From contig JAUIRK010000673.1 in assembly GCA_030549495.1 (NCBI GenBank), positions 930,001 through 994,000 on the forward strand: 64,000 nt of DNA, in the 5' to 3' direction. The DNA is from Nectonema munidae (Eukaryota; Nematomorpha; Nectonematoida; Nectonematidae). How positions within the stretch are numbered: the stretch's first letter is position 1; each line of letters opens with the position of its first letter. Shown one piece after another: positions 21,301 through 28,690 of this stretch. The translations under genes were made by a program, and so were the position numbers. Under the pieces are notes generated by a model. It searched no databases. It was given only the letters and a program-made list of their open reading frames with translations, and had not been told where the DNA came from.

Positions 21301-22800
21301 CACATTGTCCAAAACTTTAAAATTTGATTTGACTTCACCATCAGATCTGTTATACAAGGAGCAGCATTTTGATTTAAGTTCGGTTCAAGGACTCAAATAT
21401 AATTAACTGTCTTTTTTTGTTATGAGGAATCAAAGACTTTTAGACCGATGGCCATTTTTTGTGTGTCCATTCGAATTCCTATGGATTATAATTTGTACAT
21501 ATGCATATTCATCCCATAATAGCAAATAGCTCATTATTAAGACTATAAAAATAAGATTAGTTTAATTCAAATTCAATGCGATAAGGCAGAAAACATAAGA
21601 GATCTAATGAGTAAGGAACAGAGGAAACAAATGGCAACGGACAAAATCATGAAAAACCAAATTAGTTAGAAGAAACGCGAAATCTGATTCAAGAAAGAAT
21701 AATGAGAATGATAACCTGAGGCGAACAAAGAAAACTGAATTCTGTTTTGATAACTCAAGTTCGCTTACAATGAACGCCATAGAAAGCAGCTTTAGTCAAT
21801 TTTATGAAAGCGCTTTTAAGTGTACTAGTAGAATGAAATATTTAACTTGAAAGGAATATGAAGTCAAATTAGAAAGATGTCAACACTTTTATAAAATATG
21901 ATAAGTTCCTGAATGACTAAGAATATATAAAAGCTTTGTAGAAGTCGGGATGCCAGTAGTACAAATTAATGAAATAAACAACACCTTTTATTAAAATTGT
22001 CGTTGGAAGAAAATTTTTCTAAAGGCTATGACTTTACATAATAGAAACGAGTATTTTTTCAAACCTGGTGATAGATGATTGAAGGCATCGTAAGAACGCT
22101 GTAGATTTGGACTTCCGATGCAGGGCGGCGACAAACATGGAGGAGACGGGAGACACTTGACGTGAAACTTAAGGGAACATATGGAACAACGATAGCCCTG
22201 GAGAACTATGCGTTGACAGACGTCACAGAAGGAAACAGTGAAGAAGACGCGCCGTTGTAACTGATGCAGCCCGTGGGAATCTCTAGGGAGAGAGTTGGAA
22301 GAGTGTGAGGAAGGGGAGTCAGTGGAAGCGCGTCTCTTGACCAAGAGAACGCTTCCGGTAGAAATTTGGGAAATGTGCGTGCTCCAAGGAATGGGAGAGT
22401 GAGAGGAGGCATCGTAGATTGTGCATTCGTCGTGCGTTAGGCCGCGGTTGTAAAGTGCCTTGCGTAGAGACTCGTTTATCTTAGTGTCACGTGGGTGTAT
22501 GTACGTGCTTTGGCAGCTCGGAAGATAAACCTTGATTAGGGATTTGGTATATAAGGGAGAAATGAGAGAGGACGAGGAATGCGAAAGGCCTGGAGAGGAC
22601 TGCGCATCTGGAGATTTTTTGAGACAGGGGCTTGATCTGGGTACTGAAGAAAAGGAGAAAAAGTTTTTTTTGTCGTGAAAAGAACTCTCATAGACATCAT
22701 TTTCAAAAGCATCATCATCGCTGGATCGATAGAATATTTCATTCGCTAGCCAAAACTTTTGGTGGTACAAACGCAATTCTTCGCAAAGAGAATTATATTC
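3226..22800 (-). CDS. RAF: RAF-family serine/threonine kinase, partial gene, five exons seen
   Basis: RAF kinases are recruited to membranes by Ras-GTP and phosphorylate MEK in the ERK cascade. The five exons join in frame to 490 codons (736+300+85+213+136 nt). In order they show a serine-rich N-part, a Ras-binding domain at about residues 89-156 (with the conserved Arg in KALYNRGL), a C1 zinc finger at about 179-224 (HQLQRR..FF then FCDVC, GYRCSIC, KFHVKC), the CR2 14-3-3 site RSTSTPN at 254-260, and a kinase domain from DWEI at 317. Kinase motifs are the glycine loop [16 protein letters not shown] lysine 351, HRD at 444-446 across an intron, LKSNN, and DFG at 464-466. This set is diagnostic of RAF and excludes KSR, which lacks the RBD. 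The C-lobe after LW is off the window, and the true start Met lies in an unfound upstream exon. The largest introns (9.4 and 4.8 kb) are stuffed with transposon relics. Confidence 0.93.
3790..5655 (-). mobile_element. Non-LTR retrotransposon (RTE-like LINE), 5'-truncated and decayed
   Basis: The minus strand encodes pieces of a LINE reverse transcriptase. At 5444-4920 the N-part reads [13 protein letters not shown], then KPNKA, then [34 protein letters not shown] and [10 protein letters not shown], the fingers and palm start of the RT. Near 4610-4570 the active-site motif appears as [12 protein letters not shown] (LADD in place of the usual Y-x-DD). At 4331-4116 is the thumb/connection segment [18 protein letters not shown] followed by LNMLRKILG. 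The last 200 bp, down to about 3790, contain the basic C-terminal tail. Frames shift several times, so it is dead. No endonuclease domain is visible, consistent with 5' truncation. The clade (RTE-like) is judged from motif style only. Confidence 0.8.
5661..6571. other. AT-rich intron DNA with a 33-bp duplication
   Basis: No gene is seen. A stretch beginning AAAAGCGTTTTTGTTTTTCT occurs at 6478-6510 and again, one T shorter, at 6534-6565, just outside the left end of the hAT element. Around 5800-5880 there is AT-rich simple sequence. Confidence 0.6.
7084..7566 (-). pseudogene. hAT transposase remnant (central domain)
   Basis: Reading on the minus strand from 7566, the sequence begins [20 protein letters not shown], carrying the TRWNS hAT signature. 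After a frame change it continues as an open stretch with [12 protein letters not shown] and [14 protein letters not shown], matching the usual 'L.P...A...L' segment of hAT transposases. The catalytic and C-terminal dimerisation regions are missing. It lies wholly inside the TIR-bounded element at 6580-8619, which it presumably once mobilised. Confidence 0.75.
7770..8025. repeat. Tandem duplication inside the hAT element (unit about 150 bp)
   Basis: The block at about 7770-7862 (gattattcgacaaatataat through gcaaaatatgaacagaaag) recurs at about 7918-8025 with a 12-bp insertion and a few substitutions. A smaller duplication (aaaattgaaagataaaccta) lies at 7610-7655. Confidence 0.75.
8628..11389. 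other. AT-rich intron DNA, no gene seen
   Basis: About 2.8 kb of very AT-rich sequence without a recognisable coding segment. A short (TA)n-rich patch occurs at 10690-10735. Open frames here (for example 9140-9322 minus) show no family resemblance. Confidence 0.5.
11390..12200 (+). mobile_element. Tc1/mariner transposon relic
   Basis: In shifting + frames the decayed transposase can be followed: [14 protein letters not shown] (linker between the two HTH units) near 11450-11490, a second HTH near 11560-11620, GKTSF near 11810, [12 protein letters not shown] (degenerate FQQD.A.AH) near 11910-11950, then [14 protein letters not shown] (the 'PNSPDLNPLDY' block) near 12010-12050, and IDELKRVLV near 12095-12125. 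Many stops and shifts indicate a very old copy. I did not find convincing inverted ends. Confidence 0.75.
12734..12946 (-). CDS. RAF: RAF exon: kinase N-lobe to HRD
   Basis: The acceptor is CTTTAG at 12951-12947 and the donor CG|GTAAAT at 12733. The 213 nt encode [12 protein letters not shown], then [32 protein letters not shown] and DKQIIH plus the split Arg. These equal the RAF segments RKTRHVNILLFMG, ITQWCEGSSLYHHLH and [17 protein letters not shown]. The R-K-T-R-H motif contains the Arg used in RAF side-to-side dimers. An insertion relative to BRAF ([10 protein letters not shown] for GYSTKPQL) sits in the N-lobe. Confidence 0.94.
12947..14860. other. RAF intron DNA, no gene seen
   Basis: AT-rich, with a slightly GC-richer patch at 13380-13510 in which I recognise nothing. 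The only structure is the short direct repeats at 14087-14150. Confidence 0.5.
14087..14150. repeat. Short direct repeats of GGGGATTTTGTCC type
   Basis: Four imperfect units of about 15-20 bp: GGGGGATTTTGTACATAG, CGATTTTGTATTG, GGGGGATTTTGTCCTAC, GGGGTATTTTGTCCTAG. They stand out in the AT-rich intron. Confidence 0.7.
14861..14996. mobile_element. TTAA-flanked MITE (piggyBac-type target), 136 bp
   Basis: TTAA|CCCGTTAACG at the left and CGTTAACGGG|TTAA at the right give perfect 10-bp inverted ends next to TTAA target duplications. There is an internal 14-bp palindrome AGTCGACTATAGTCGACA-like at about 14960-14978. It shares its interior with the copy at 2819-2889. Non-coding, so it was presumably moved in trans by a piggyBac transposase. 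Confidence 0.8.
15486..15570 (-). CDS. RAF: RAF exon: VAIK lysine and alpha-C helix
   Basis: 85 nt: the acceptor AAAAAAGTAG-like TTTTTTAG lies at 15578-15571 and the donor CG|GTTTGA at 15485. It encodes [20 protein letters not shown] then FKNEVAILR, with the catalytic Lys in VAIK and the alpha-C Glu in KNEV. Phases 1 and 2 fit the neighbouring exons exactly. Confidence 0.94.
15640..16432 (-). mobile_element. hAT transposon relic (BED/hAT C-terminal half)
   Basis: The minus strand carries [13 protein letters not shown] (the hAT 'FLDPRFK' block) at about 16350-16300. An acidic linker at 16205-16060 follows, and then the dimerisation region with [24 protein letters not shown] and [23 protein letters not shown] endings at 16010-15816. 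The termini carry GGATGCGGATA words: at 15649-15660 after TTAGAGTGAG, and at 16403-16414 before ATACATCTCTAA. The ends TAGAG...CTCTA fit hAT termini. I could not find a matching 8-bp target duplication, so the exact limits are uncertain. The coding frame is broken. Confidence 0.7.
16433..17199. other. RAF intron DNA with faint repeat traces
   Basis: No gene. A 14-bp word AAGGCACTCGTGTT is repeated at about 16643 and 16667. Around 16985-17035 a + frame reads [12 protein letters not shown], reminiscent of the Tc1 'IFSDESKF' block, but this is too short to call. Confidence 0.4.
17200..18190 (+). mobile_element. Jockey/I-like LINE, 3' end, copy 1
   Basis: + frames show the RT thumb and C-terminal part: [33 protein letters not shown] and [10 protein letters not shown] at 17290-17430, [20 protein letters not shown] and REYLHKID at 17725-17815, [16 protein letters not shown] at 17887-17935, ending MAEAWI-stop near 17985-18003. 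A 3' untranslated tail shared with copy 2 (the block around GTCGGCTGAAAATACAC and CTGCTGCGAAAGTATAG) runs to about 18190. The family is the one whose Y-x-DD-containing half is seen at 38900. Frames are broken and the 5' part is missing. Confidence 0.75.
18191..18902. other. RAF intron DNA, no gene seen
   Basis: About 0.7 kb. It precedes the piggyBac relic and probably includes its 5' untranslated end, but I saw no terminal repeats. Confidence 0.4.
18903..19802 (+). mobile_element. piggyBac transposase relic, core deleted or degraded
   Basis: The 5' part (18903-19121) encodes a Ser/acidic N-terminus starting [14 protein letters not shown]. The 3' part (19536-19802) reads [14 protein letters not shown] and then a cysteine-rich C-terminal domain, C-x2-C...C-x2-C...C-x2-H...C-x2-C ([23 protein letters not shown]), typical of piggyBac proteins. 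The middle frames (19243-19500) do not show the usual catalytic Asp motifs. The whole is about 900 bp where a complete gene needs about 1.8 kb, so the core was lost. Inserted in a RAF intron, opposite to the host gene. Confidence 0.65.
19803..20351. other. RAF intron DNA, no gene seen
   Basis: AT-rich DNA between the piggyBac relic and the RAF exon. It holds the RAF donor GTACGA at 20351-20346. Confidence 0.5.
20352..20651 (-). CDS. RAF: RAF exon: CR2 14-3-3 site and glycine loop
   Basis: 300 nt: the acceptor TTTATGTAG lies at 20660-20652 and the donor G|GTACGA at 20351. It starts by completing Asp, then [14 protein letters not shown], the 14-3-3-binding CR2 motif (C-RAF Ser259 region). A serine-rich linker follows, then [20 protein letters not shown] and [10 protein letters not shown], the start of the kinase N-lobe with its glycine-rich loop. 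The position after C1 and before the kinase domain is as in all RAFs. An in-frame ATG upstream of the acceptor is not a start. Confidence 0.95.
20892..21001. mobile_element. TTAA-type MITE with CCCATTTATGC ends
   Basis: TTAACCCATTTATGCGCAAT at the left and CTGGGCATAAATGGGTAA at the right are inverted over about 14 bp, with one internal difference. The left flank is TTAA; the right flank has decayed to TAAA. Non-coding, about 110 bp, piggyBac-type non-autonomous element. Confidence 0.7.
21002..22064. other. RAF intron DNA, no gene seen
   Basis: AT-rich intron between the CR2 exon and the RBD/C1 exon. Nothing recognised. Confidence 0.5.
22065..22800 (-). CDS. RAF: RAF exon: N-part, Ras-binding domain and C1 zinc finger
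   Basis: 736 nt. A stop in frame (TAG at 22803-22801) doubles as the AG acceptor ATGTTTAG, so translation enters from an upstream exon with [14 protein letters not shown]. The donor CCAG|GTTTGA is at 22064. After a Ser-rich stretch the RBD begins [19 protein letters not shown] and includes [15 protein letters not shown] and [18 protein letters not shown], lining up with BRAF VRVFLPN...KKALMMRGL...IGWDTDISWLTGEEL. Next comes the C1 finger, ligands His and six Cys plus His in [18 protein letters not shown] and KFHVKC. GC content is visibly higher than in the surroundings, as expected for a constrained exon. The ATG-like start at 22776 is TTG and not a real initiator. Confidence 0.93.
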
Positions 22801-22977
22801 CTAAACATTTAACCATCTTAGAGGCACACATACGGGGGCGAGGGGAGAGCAGTGATAAAAGCCCCCCCTCATATTTTTTGAATTCTATATCCTTTTATAT
22901 ATTATTATTTTATATATTTATTATTTAAAAGACTTGTAGCCTTTCCATAATACTTTTCTTGTTTTAATGTTAAGTCA
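22801..22977. other. RAF upstream intron
   Basis: Starts with the acceptor of the RBD exon. A C-rich patch at 22860-22868 is the only feature. Confidence 0.5.
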
Positions 22978-23205
22978 GATAATAATAATAATAATAATAA
23001 TAATCAATTTTACGGCTAATGTTCCCTGCATGCTGAGGTTTAGCCGGTTTTTACCACTATGGCATCTAATCTCTCATTATTTTGCGTCTCCATTCATCTC
23101 TATTTTGCTCGTCCCCTAATGCTAAATGTCTATTGCTCATGTCTTTTTTGACTATTTCTATCCATGTCATCTTTGGCCTGCTTTTACTATTACCATTATT
23201 ATTTT
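22978..23205 (-). mobile_element. LINE 3' end with (ATT)n tail
   Basis: The minus strand from about 23205 reads SRPKMTWIEIVKKDMSN, then LALGDEQNRDEWRRKIM, the common LINE C-terminal block 'GRPKMTW...V..D......A.DR..WR'. Coding ends near 23065 and the element terminates in an (ATT)n tail (AATAAT repeats on the + strand at 22978-23004). A severely 5'-truncated insertion of about 230 bp. Confidence 0.75.
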
Positions 23206-24034
23206 ATTATTTAAGTCAGAATGAATATTCAAAATCTATTTTTTTCATTAATTTCCACTTCATTGGTATAATAATGCGAATTTGAGTCATATTTGATCAG
23301 AGACAGTAATTTGAACAAGATCTCACAAATTTTTCAGGGGCCAAATATTTTTTATAGCACATAACTATATAAGAACACACTTTCCTTAAAATTTTTGTTA
23401 ATAAAACTTAGTACACATAATTTTATTTTCATGTATTTTATGACGTATAACTGAGGGAATAGAACAGCTAATTTATATAAATTTAAGGTTTATAGCACAT
23501 TTTCTTTCAAAAATTTTAAACCTTCAATTTCTGAAAGAAAATGACCATATTCAAATTCAAGGCTTCATACATGTCAATTCATAGACCCAAGTCATAAATA
23601 TATTTTCAAACTATTTACTTTATTAACAGAATATATGTTATAGGTTGCAATAAATTGAGGATTATATTAGATGATTATTTGTTTTTCCGTGTTATTAATC
23701 TAGTTTGTTAAAATTTCGTTGCTAAAGATTTTAAAATTTAATTTTAAGCTACAATGCATCTCAGTACAGAGTAATCAATTCACCTAGCTAATTCATTTGA
23801 TATGAGCCAGGGGTTTAAATAATTGAGATGAAAGGCTAAGAAAAATCATTTAGCTCCTAATCAATATTTTATCGGATAAAAGTATAGAATAAGGATAAAT
23901 GAGATCTGACTGTATTACCAATGAGTCTTCGAACACCAAATACAGAATCGGCAAAACCAAAAATTGTCTCTAAAGATTTACAAGAGATCATTTTTGGAGT
24001 CATCGTATAAAATCTTCACTTGGTTAGAGTAAAG
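23206..24034. other. Intergenic or intron DNA, no gene seen
   Basis: AT-rich sequence without recognisable coding or repeat structure. Confidence 0.4.
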
Positions 24035-24530
24035 CATATTTAGAGTAGAGGCCTAGGCGAGGAGGGCCATTCGCGCGGGTTTACGGGACCCTCATATAAA
24101 TTGTAAGTGGGGGTATTTTGTTTAAAACTTACTGCAGGGCAGGGCTGGTACTGAAGGTTAACTTGCAAAATTGTGGGTATTAGCGAATTAGTTTTAAAAA
24201 ATCGTATAATTTATAAGATATTCATTCATAGCTCATATGTAAAGTGTAGCACCAGTAAGTACATCGAACTGACACTTTTACATCATCAAAGCTGCATTTG
24301 TTTCTTTAGATAAAGTACATCTTTTATTACACTACAATACGTTATATTAAAAGAATTTTGCTACACTTTCTGTTGTTGGGCGTAATGAGTGCTGCTAGTG
24401 AGCGTAACTTCAGTATTTCTTCAAGATTTGAAATTGCATTTTAGGTGCGGCTTTTAAAATGTTAAGTGTTGGGCTGTTGCGGATATTTTTATTTTTTTTA
24501 GTGGGGGTGGGTGTAAAATAATAAAAGGCG
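24035..24530 (+). mobile_element. hAT relic with terminal block and C-terminal signature
   Basis: At 24047-24115 lies a terminal block TAGAGGCCTAGGCGAGG...GGGCC...CGCGGGTTTACGGGA, and the inverse of a related block ends another relic near 58035. At 24371-24430 a + frame reads LLGVMSAASERNFSISSRFE, the hAT dimerisation signature S-A-x-S-E-R-x-F-S. The small size implies an internally deleted copy. Confidence 0.65.
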
Positions 24531-24707
24531 GAAGAAGCGAATGTGGGCACAACCCGCACAGCGATCTAAAGAGATAGAAAGGGTAATTGTGACCATCTGT
24601 TTCAATAACTGGTAAATGGCAATAAGGAGGCATAAAGGCTTAATTACATGCGATGAGTAGTGTGATCTATCATATATCAATGATTTTGTTCTTTTGTTGA
24701 GCTAGAA

Positions 24708-25080
24708 CAGTGGTTCAGAAAACTTATAAAAAATTTCGGGGTGGTGGTCTCTTTAAAATTTTTAAATAGCTTGCGGTCTCATTAAAAAAATAAATCAACA
24801 TATAAACTACTGTACTAAAAAAATTCACAGTATGTATAATTCAAAAATTGTCTGAATAATCCAATCAATGTCAATGGGATAGATGCATATGCTTTGTCCA
24901 AACCAGTTTGTCCAAGTTTGGCTCTGTTTTGGCCAATGCAACTCTCATAACATAACTCATCTCCAAACTGTTTCGGGATTTAATTTTAATCGCAATTAGC
25001 GTGGACAGCGCTTGCTCACACTCATATCTAGTGGCGAATCGAACAATCTTTGCAACATCAGAATGGGACAGTCCCATTTT
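24708..25080 (-). mobile_element. ZBED5/Buster-like hAT, C-terminal part (left half of a split element)
   Basis: The outer end at about 24711 reads CAGTGGTTCAGAAAACTT, like Buster-type hAT termini. The minus strand from 25077 encodes VRFATRYECEQALSTLIAIK, then KSRNSL, YVMRVALAKTEPNLDKLVW and KHMHLSH: the hAT C-terminal block 'FATTYLCE..FS.L..IK.K.R' and 'LR.ALSKTEP'. The rest of the same element resumes at 27874, on the far side of the TTAA element at 25081-27873. Confidence 0.85.
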
Positions 25081-25529
25081 TTAACCCTATTAGAGCTGGG
25101 AGCGTAAAACTCTCACCCCCCTTCACTAAAAAATTAATTGTACAAAATTAGTTGAATCATATGCATTCAAATTTCGTGACTTTTCCTAAAATAGCTAGCT
25201 GCATCTTTTGATACAATTTTCATGGTAGTTGATTGATCTTTTCATGTCCAAAACTATCAATCAAAATCAAAATTTCTTAGGTCTATATTATATACTACCT
25301 TGAAAATTTATGATTATATACAGTTTTGAACGCATAACACTTTATATATTTAATTTTTTCAATAATCATGGCTACTTTTTAGAAAATGTCAATCAAAATT
25401 TCGATTGATCAGAATATATCTAATAAAATATTCCTTCAAATTTTACATAAAATATATATTTTATACTAAATTGGCTATTGGGTTTCATTTATAGACTCGT
25501 TTTTACATTTAGAATGTGAAAATACCTTT

Positions 25530-26120
25530 AATCAAATTTGCGGTTTACTTCTAAAAATTGTCTCCAAAAAGATACATTCAAATTTTACATGAAATATATG
25601 TTTTTACAGAAAATCGACCATGCTGGTTTCATTTCTGGACTCAGTTTTCGCATTTATAGGTTTTACTGTCAGTGTCAATCAAATTTACGGTTTACATATG
25701 AAAACTATCACCAAAAATATTCTCTCTAATTTTGCATGAAATATATGTTTTTATACCAAATCAACCATGCTAGTTTTATTTCTGAAATCAGTTTTTGCAT
25801 TTAGAGGTTATAAAATGTCTGAAAGTGTCAATCAAATGTTTGATTTACGTCTAATGTCTATAGAAATATTTTTGAAATTTAAATAAAATATCTGTTTTTA
25901 TGCCAAATGGAAAGTGCTAGTTTCATTTTTAGACTCAAGTTTGGCATTTATGGTTTTAAAATATCTGAAAGCTTCAATCAGATTTGGGGTTTACTTCTAG
26001 ATACTGCCTTCAAAAATATTTTCAAAAAAATAAAATATCTGTTTTTATACTAAATCGACTATGCTTATTTTATTTCTGTACTCCATTCTGGCTAATACGG
26101 TTTAAAAATATCTGAAAGTG
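25530..26120. repeat. Minisatellite 1 inside the TTAA element (unit about 145 bp)
   Basis: Four to five degenerate units start near 25531, 25676, 25831, 25973 and 26116. Each contains a word like GTCAATCAAATTTGCGGTTTAC, then TTTTACATGAAATATATGT, then a segment like CCATGCTGGTTTCATTTCTG. A leading degenerate unit may lie at 25380-25530. Confidence 0.8.
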
Positions 26121-27239
26121 GGAATTTAATTAGTAAGGTATGCCTGAAAATGAGTTCTGTAAAAAAATTTCAAAAAATCGTTGTATATTATATTAGTTAT
26201 ATAGTAAAAATATACTTTTTTTTTGTATATTTTGGCTAATACTTTCTTCAATAATCTTGAGTAGGAAATATTTATTTTAAATAAACAAAACGTATTATAA
26301 AATCTTTTGAAGATTAGTATGAGAGAAGGAAGCAACTTTAAAACTAATTGAAAAGAGAACGTGTGATCAAAAGAAATAATTGAAAAAAATATGTATCTTG
26401 ACAAAATGGAAGATCTACCATGTTCTAATGAACTAGGAAGTGGTCTAATGATCTAATATTGGGTGTTTCAAAAAAAAATTTGACCCTGAAAAAGAAGTTC
26501 CTCTTTTACAAATGAAAAATAATCAAACCTATAGCTTATCATCTAGGATTACAATTATCATTTAACTAAAATGGGTTGGAAATCTGAAAATTTATAATAA
26601 GTTAGATTTATCAAAAATGGCACAGATGCTAATATGTGAGAATTTAGTCACCATCAAGATATTTTTAATTTAAATTGAATTTGTACATCTTTTTCCTTTT
26701 GGGTCAAAGAGATAATTTTTTAGATGAAAAACGTGGACAACTTTTTGTAATTGAACAATGAACATCACGAATGATTCATCAGAAAAAACCTTTGAAATGA
26801 GATTGGTTTACAAATATTCAGGCCTGATAATAAAATACACGATACTGATAAAAAAGTCTAAGATCATCAAGAAGATTCTTTAATCAGAATACTTTGAGAG
26901 AGGAAAAAAGTAATTTTATCCTTATAAAAAAATTTTCGAACACACATTGAAGAATATAAATTTCTAATGAAAAAGGAACTACCAAGAAAGGATCATCATA
27001 GAATGAATAGCAAAATTACATACTGTAAAGTATAGAAGATATGACTTAGAGACTACGAGCCGATAACGAATTTGTAGCCAAAAAGATGGAGGTCCAATTG
27101 AGATACATAATTTACTAACAAACAAAATATTTTGAGTGAATTAAACAACTAAAGTTGGTTTATTAAATAAATTAAGAAAATAATTACCAGAGAAATACTG
27201 CAAGTAAAATTTATTTTGAAGTTTATATATTTGACAATG

Positions 27240-27760
27240 ATTTACAGGTTTAATCGATTTTTTGACAGGTTTTATTGATTTGATAAAAATTAAAATGACC
27301 ATTAAATTCTACATACTTGAAAATGGGTATATATGTATAAAAAACTTTTTATAATAATAAAAATTTTAATTTTAACATGGGCTGACAAATTATTTTTTGT
27401 CAGGTTTGACTGATTTTTATAAATAAAAGGAATATCACAAGTAAACACATCGTAATTGAAAATGGGTATATGTGTGTAAAAAACTTTTTATAATTATTCG
27501 GGTAAAATGTTTCTTTTTGAGATAAATCAATTTTTTGACAGGTTTGATTGATTTTCATAAAAAATGAATATCATCACTGAATTCAGCATGCTTGAAAATG
27601 GGTATATATGTGTAAAAAACTTTATATAATTATTTCAATAAAAAGTTCTTTTTTGAGATGAGCTGTCAAATATAAATCGGTTTTTTGACAGGTTTGATTG
27701 ATTTTGATAAAAAAAAAAGGACATCACCACTGAATTCAGCATAGTTGAAATATATATGTA
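27240..27760. repeat. Minisatellite 2 inside the TTAA element (unit about 140 bp)
   Basis: Four units are keyed by TTTGACAGGTTTGATTGATT (near 27263, 27398, 27536 and 27688) followed by GAAAATGGGTATATATGTGT and AAAAAACTTTTTATAAT. The copy ending at 45127 has only about two units, so unit number varies between copies. Confidence 0.8.
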
Positions 27761-27873
27761 ACATTAAAATATTTATAAAAACTTATTAATATCTGAGAAA
27801 AATAGAGGGGGAGGGGCACTTTACGCCCCCAGCATTTGAGCGCACAAATTTAGCCCAGCACTAATAGGGTTAA

Positions 27874-28620
27874 TCGAATAATCACTAACATTTCATAAAA
27901 GACATGTTTTGCACCTCCATAATAATTAATCAAACCAATAATCTGTTCTTGAATTATTCTTTTTAAATTTTTGTAGGTAAGGAAAATAAATAAAAATTTA
28001 TTGCTTAAGATAGTTACACGATGTTTCATGGCCTACAAATCATCCTCATACATATATGTTCAGATGTGAAAATGGTGCAAAGTTTTTGTTTTCTAAGAAT
28101 GCTATAATTCCAGCTTCATTTAAAAAGCTATCATTTTTATGACAATGGGGTACTGTGATTTCTTTTCCTTGCTTCAAAAATTTTCCTATGAAAAGCAACT
28201 CGTTTGTGGGTAGCAAGAATTTCTCAAATTCGAAATCATATTCTTTGCATAACTCAGAAAACAAACAAGAGTTGAAGGCATTTCCCTTAATTAAATTCGC
28301 TGTTTTAATGACTTCATTGAAAACATTTTTCAACTCATCAGGTATAGCTTCCATTATCTTGGCGATGAATAGCGCACTCGGTATCAATTACATCTGAAGA
28401 ATTTTGCTTAATCAGAGTCTGAAAACTAGAACAAGGAATTTCCAGAGCGCGGTCAGTAAACACTCAAAGTGCATGTTCAGGCTTAATACCATGTGCTGTA
28501 AAAATGTCTACCTTGTCAAATATTTCTCTTCCAATTGTTGTACTGCTAAGAGTTTTGCAAAACAAAATTTTATCAACAGGTGCTTGTTATATACAGTAAT
28601 AGGAAATTTGACCGTTGAAT
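27874..28620 (-). mobile_element. ZBED5/Buster-like hAT, middle part (right half of a split element)
   Basis: The minus strand from about 28560 reads LNMHFECLLTALEIPCSSF, then, from 28387 on, LKNVFNEVIKTANLIKGNAF, NSCLFSELCKEYDFEFEKFL and LPTNELLFIGKFLKQGKEIT. This equals the ZBED5-type block 'VNFIK.R.LNSRLF..LC.E...H..LLLHTEVRWLSRG'. The HTEVRW motif has decayed to PTNELLF. It continues into the C-terminal part at 24871-25077, giving one hAT remnant of roughly 1.1 kb with most of its length lost. Confidence 0.8.
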
Positions 28621-28690
28621 AATTGCCAGGCGGAAAATTGCTCGAGAGGAAAATTTGCATTCAGAAAATTGCCAGTGTGGAATATTGCAA
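28606..28690. repeat. Short direct repeats of GGAAAATTGCC type
   Basis: About five units of 14-20 bp: TTGAATAATTGCCAGGC, GGAAAATTGCTCGAGA, GGAAAATTTGCATTCA, GAAAATTGCCAGTGT, GGAATATTGCAATT. The arrangement recalls the TTTTGTCC repeats at 14087-14150. Confidence 0.65.

Larger units (their letters stand above)
25081..27873. mobile_element. 2.79-kb TTAA-flanked non-autonomous element with two internal minisatellites
   Basis: The left end TTAA|CCCTATTAGAGCTGGG and the right end GCCCAGCACTAATAGGG|TTAA give about 16-bp inverted termini flanked by TTAA, the piggyBac-type target duplication. Next to each end lies a C- or G-rich segment with GTAAAACTCTCACCCCCC on the left and GGGGGAGGGGCACTTTACGC on the right. 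The interior has no transposase-like frame; instead there are two tandem arrays (about 25530-26120 and 27240-27760) and a unique AT-rich middle. It interrupts a hAT relic. Partial copies lie at 30915-32735, 44198-45127 and 54774-55575. Confidence 0.85.

Noticed and set aside
22065-22776. Start of RAF at the first codon of the open frame (22776)
   Set aside because: That codon is TTG; the frame stays open to an AG acceptor at 22801, so translation enters from an upstream exon.
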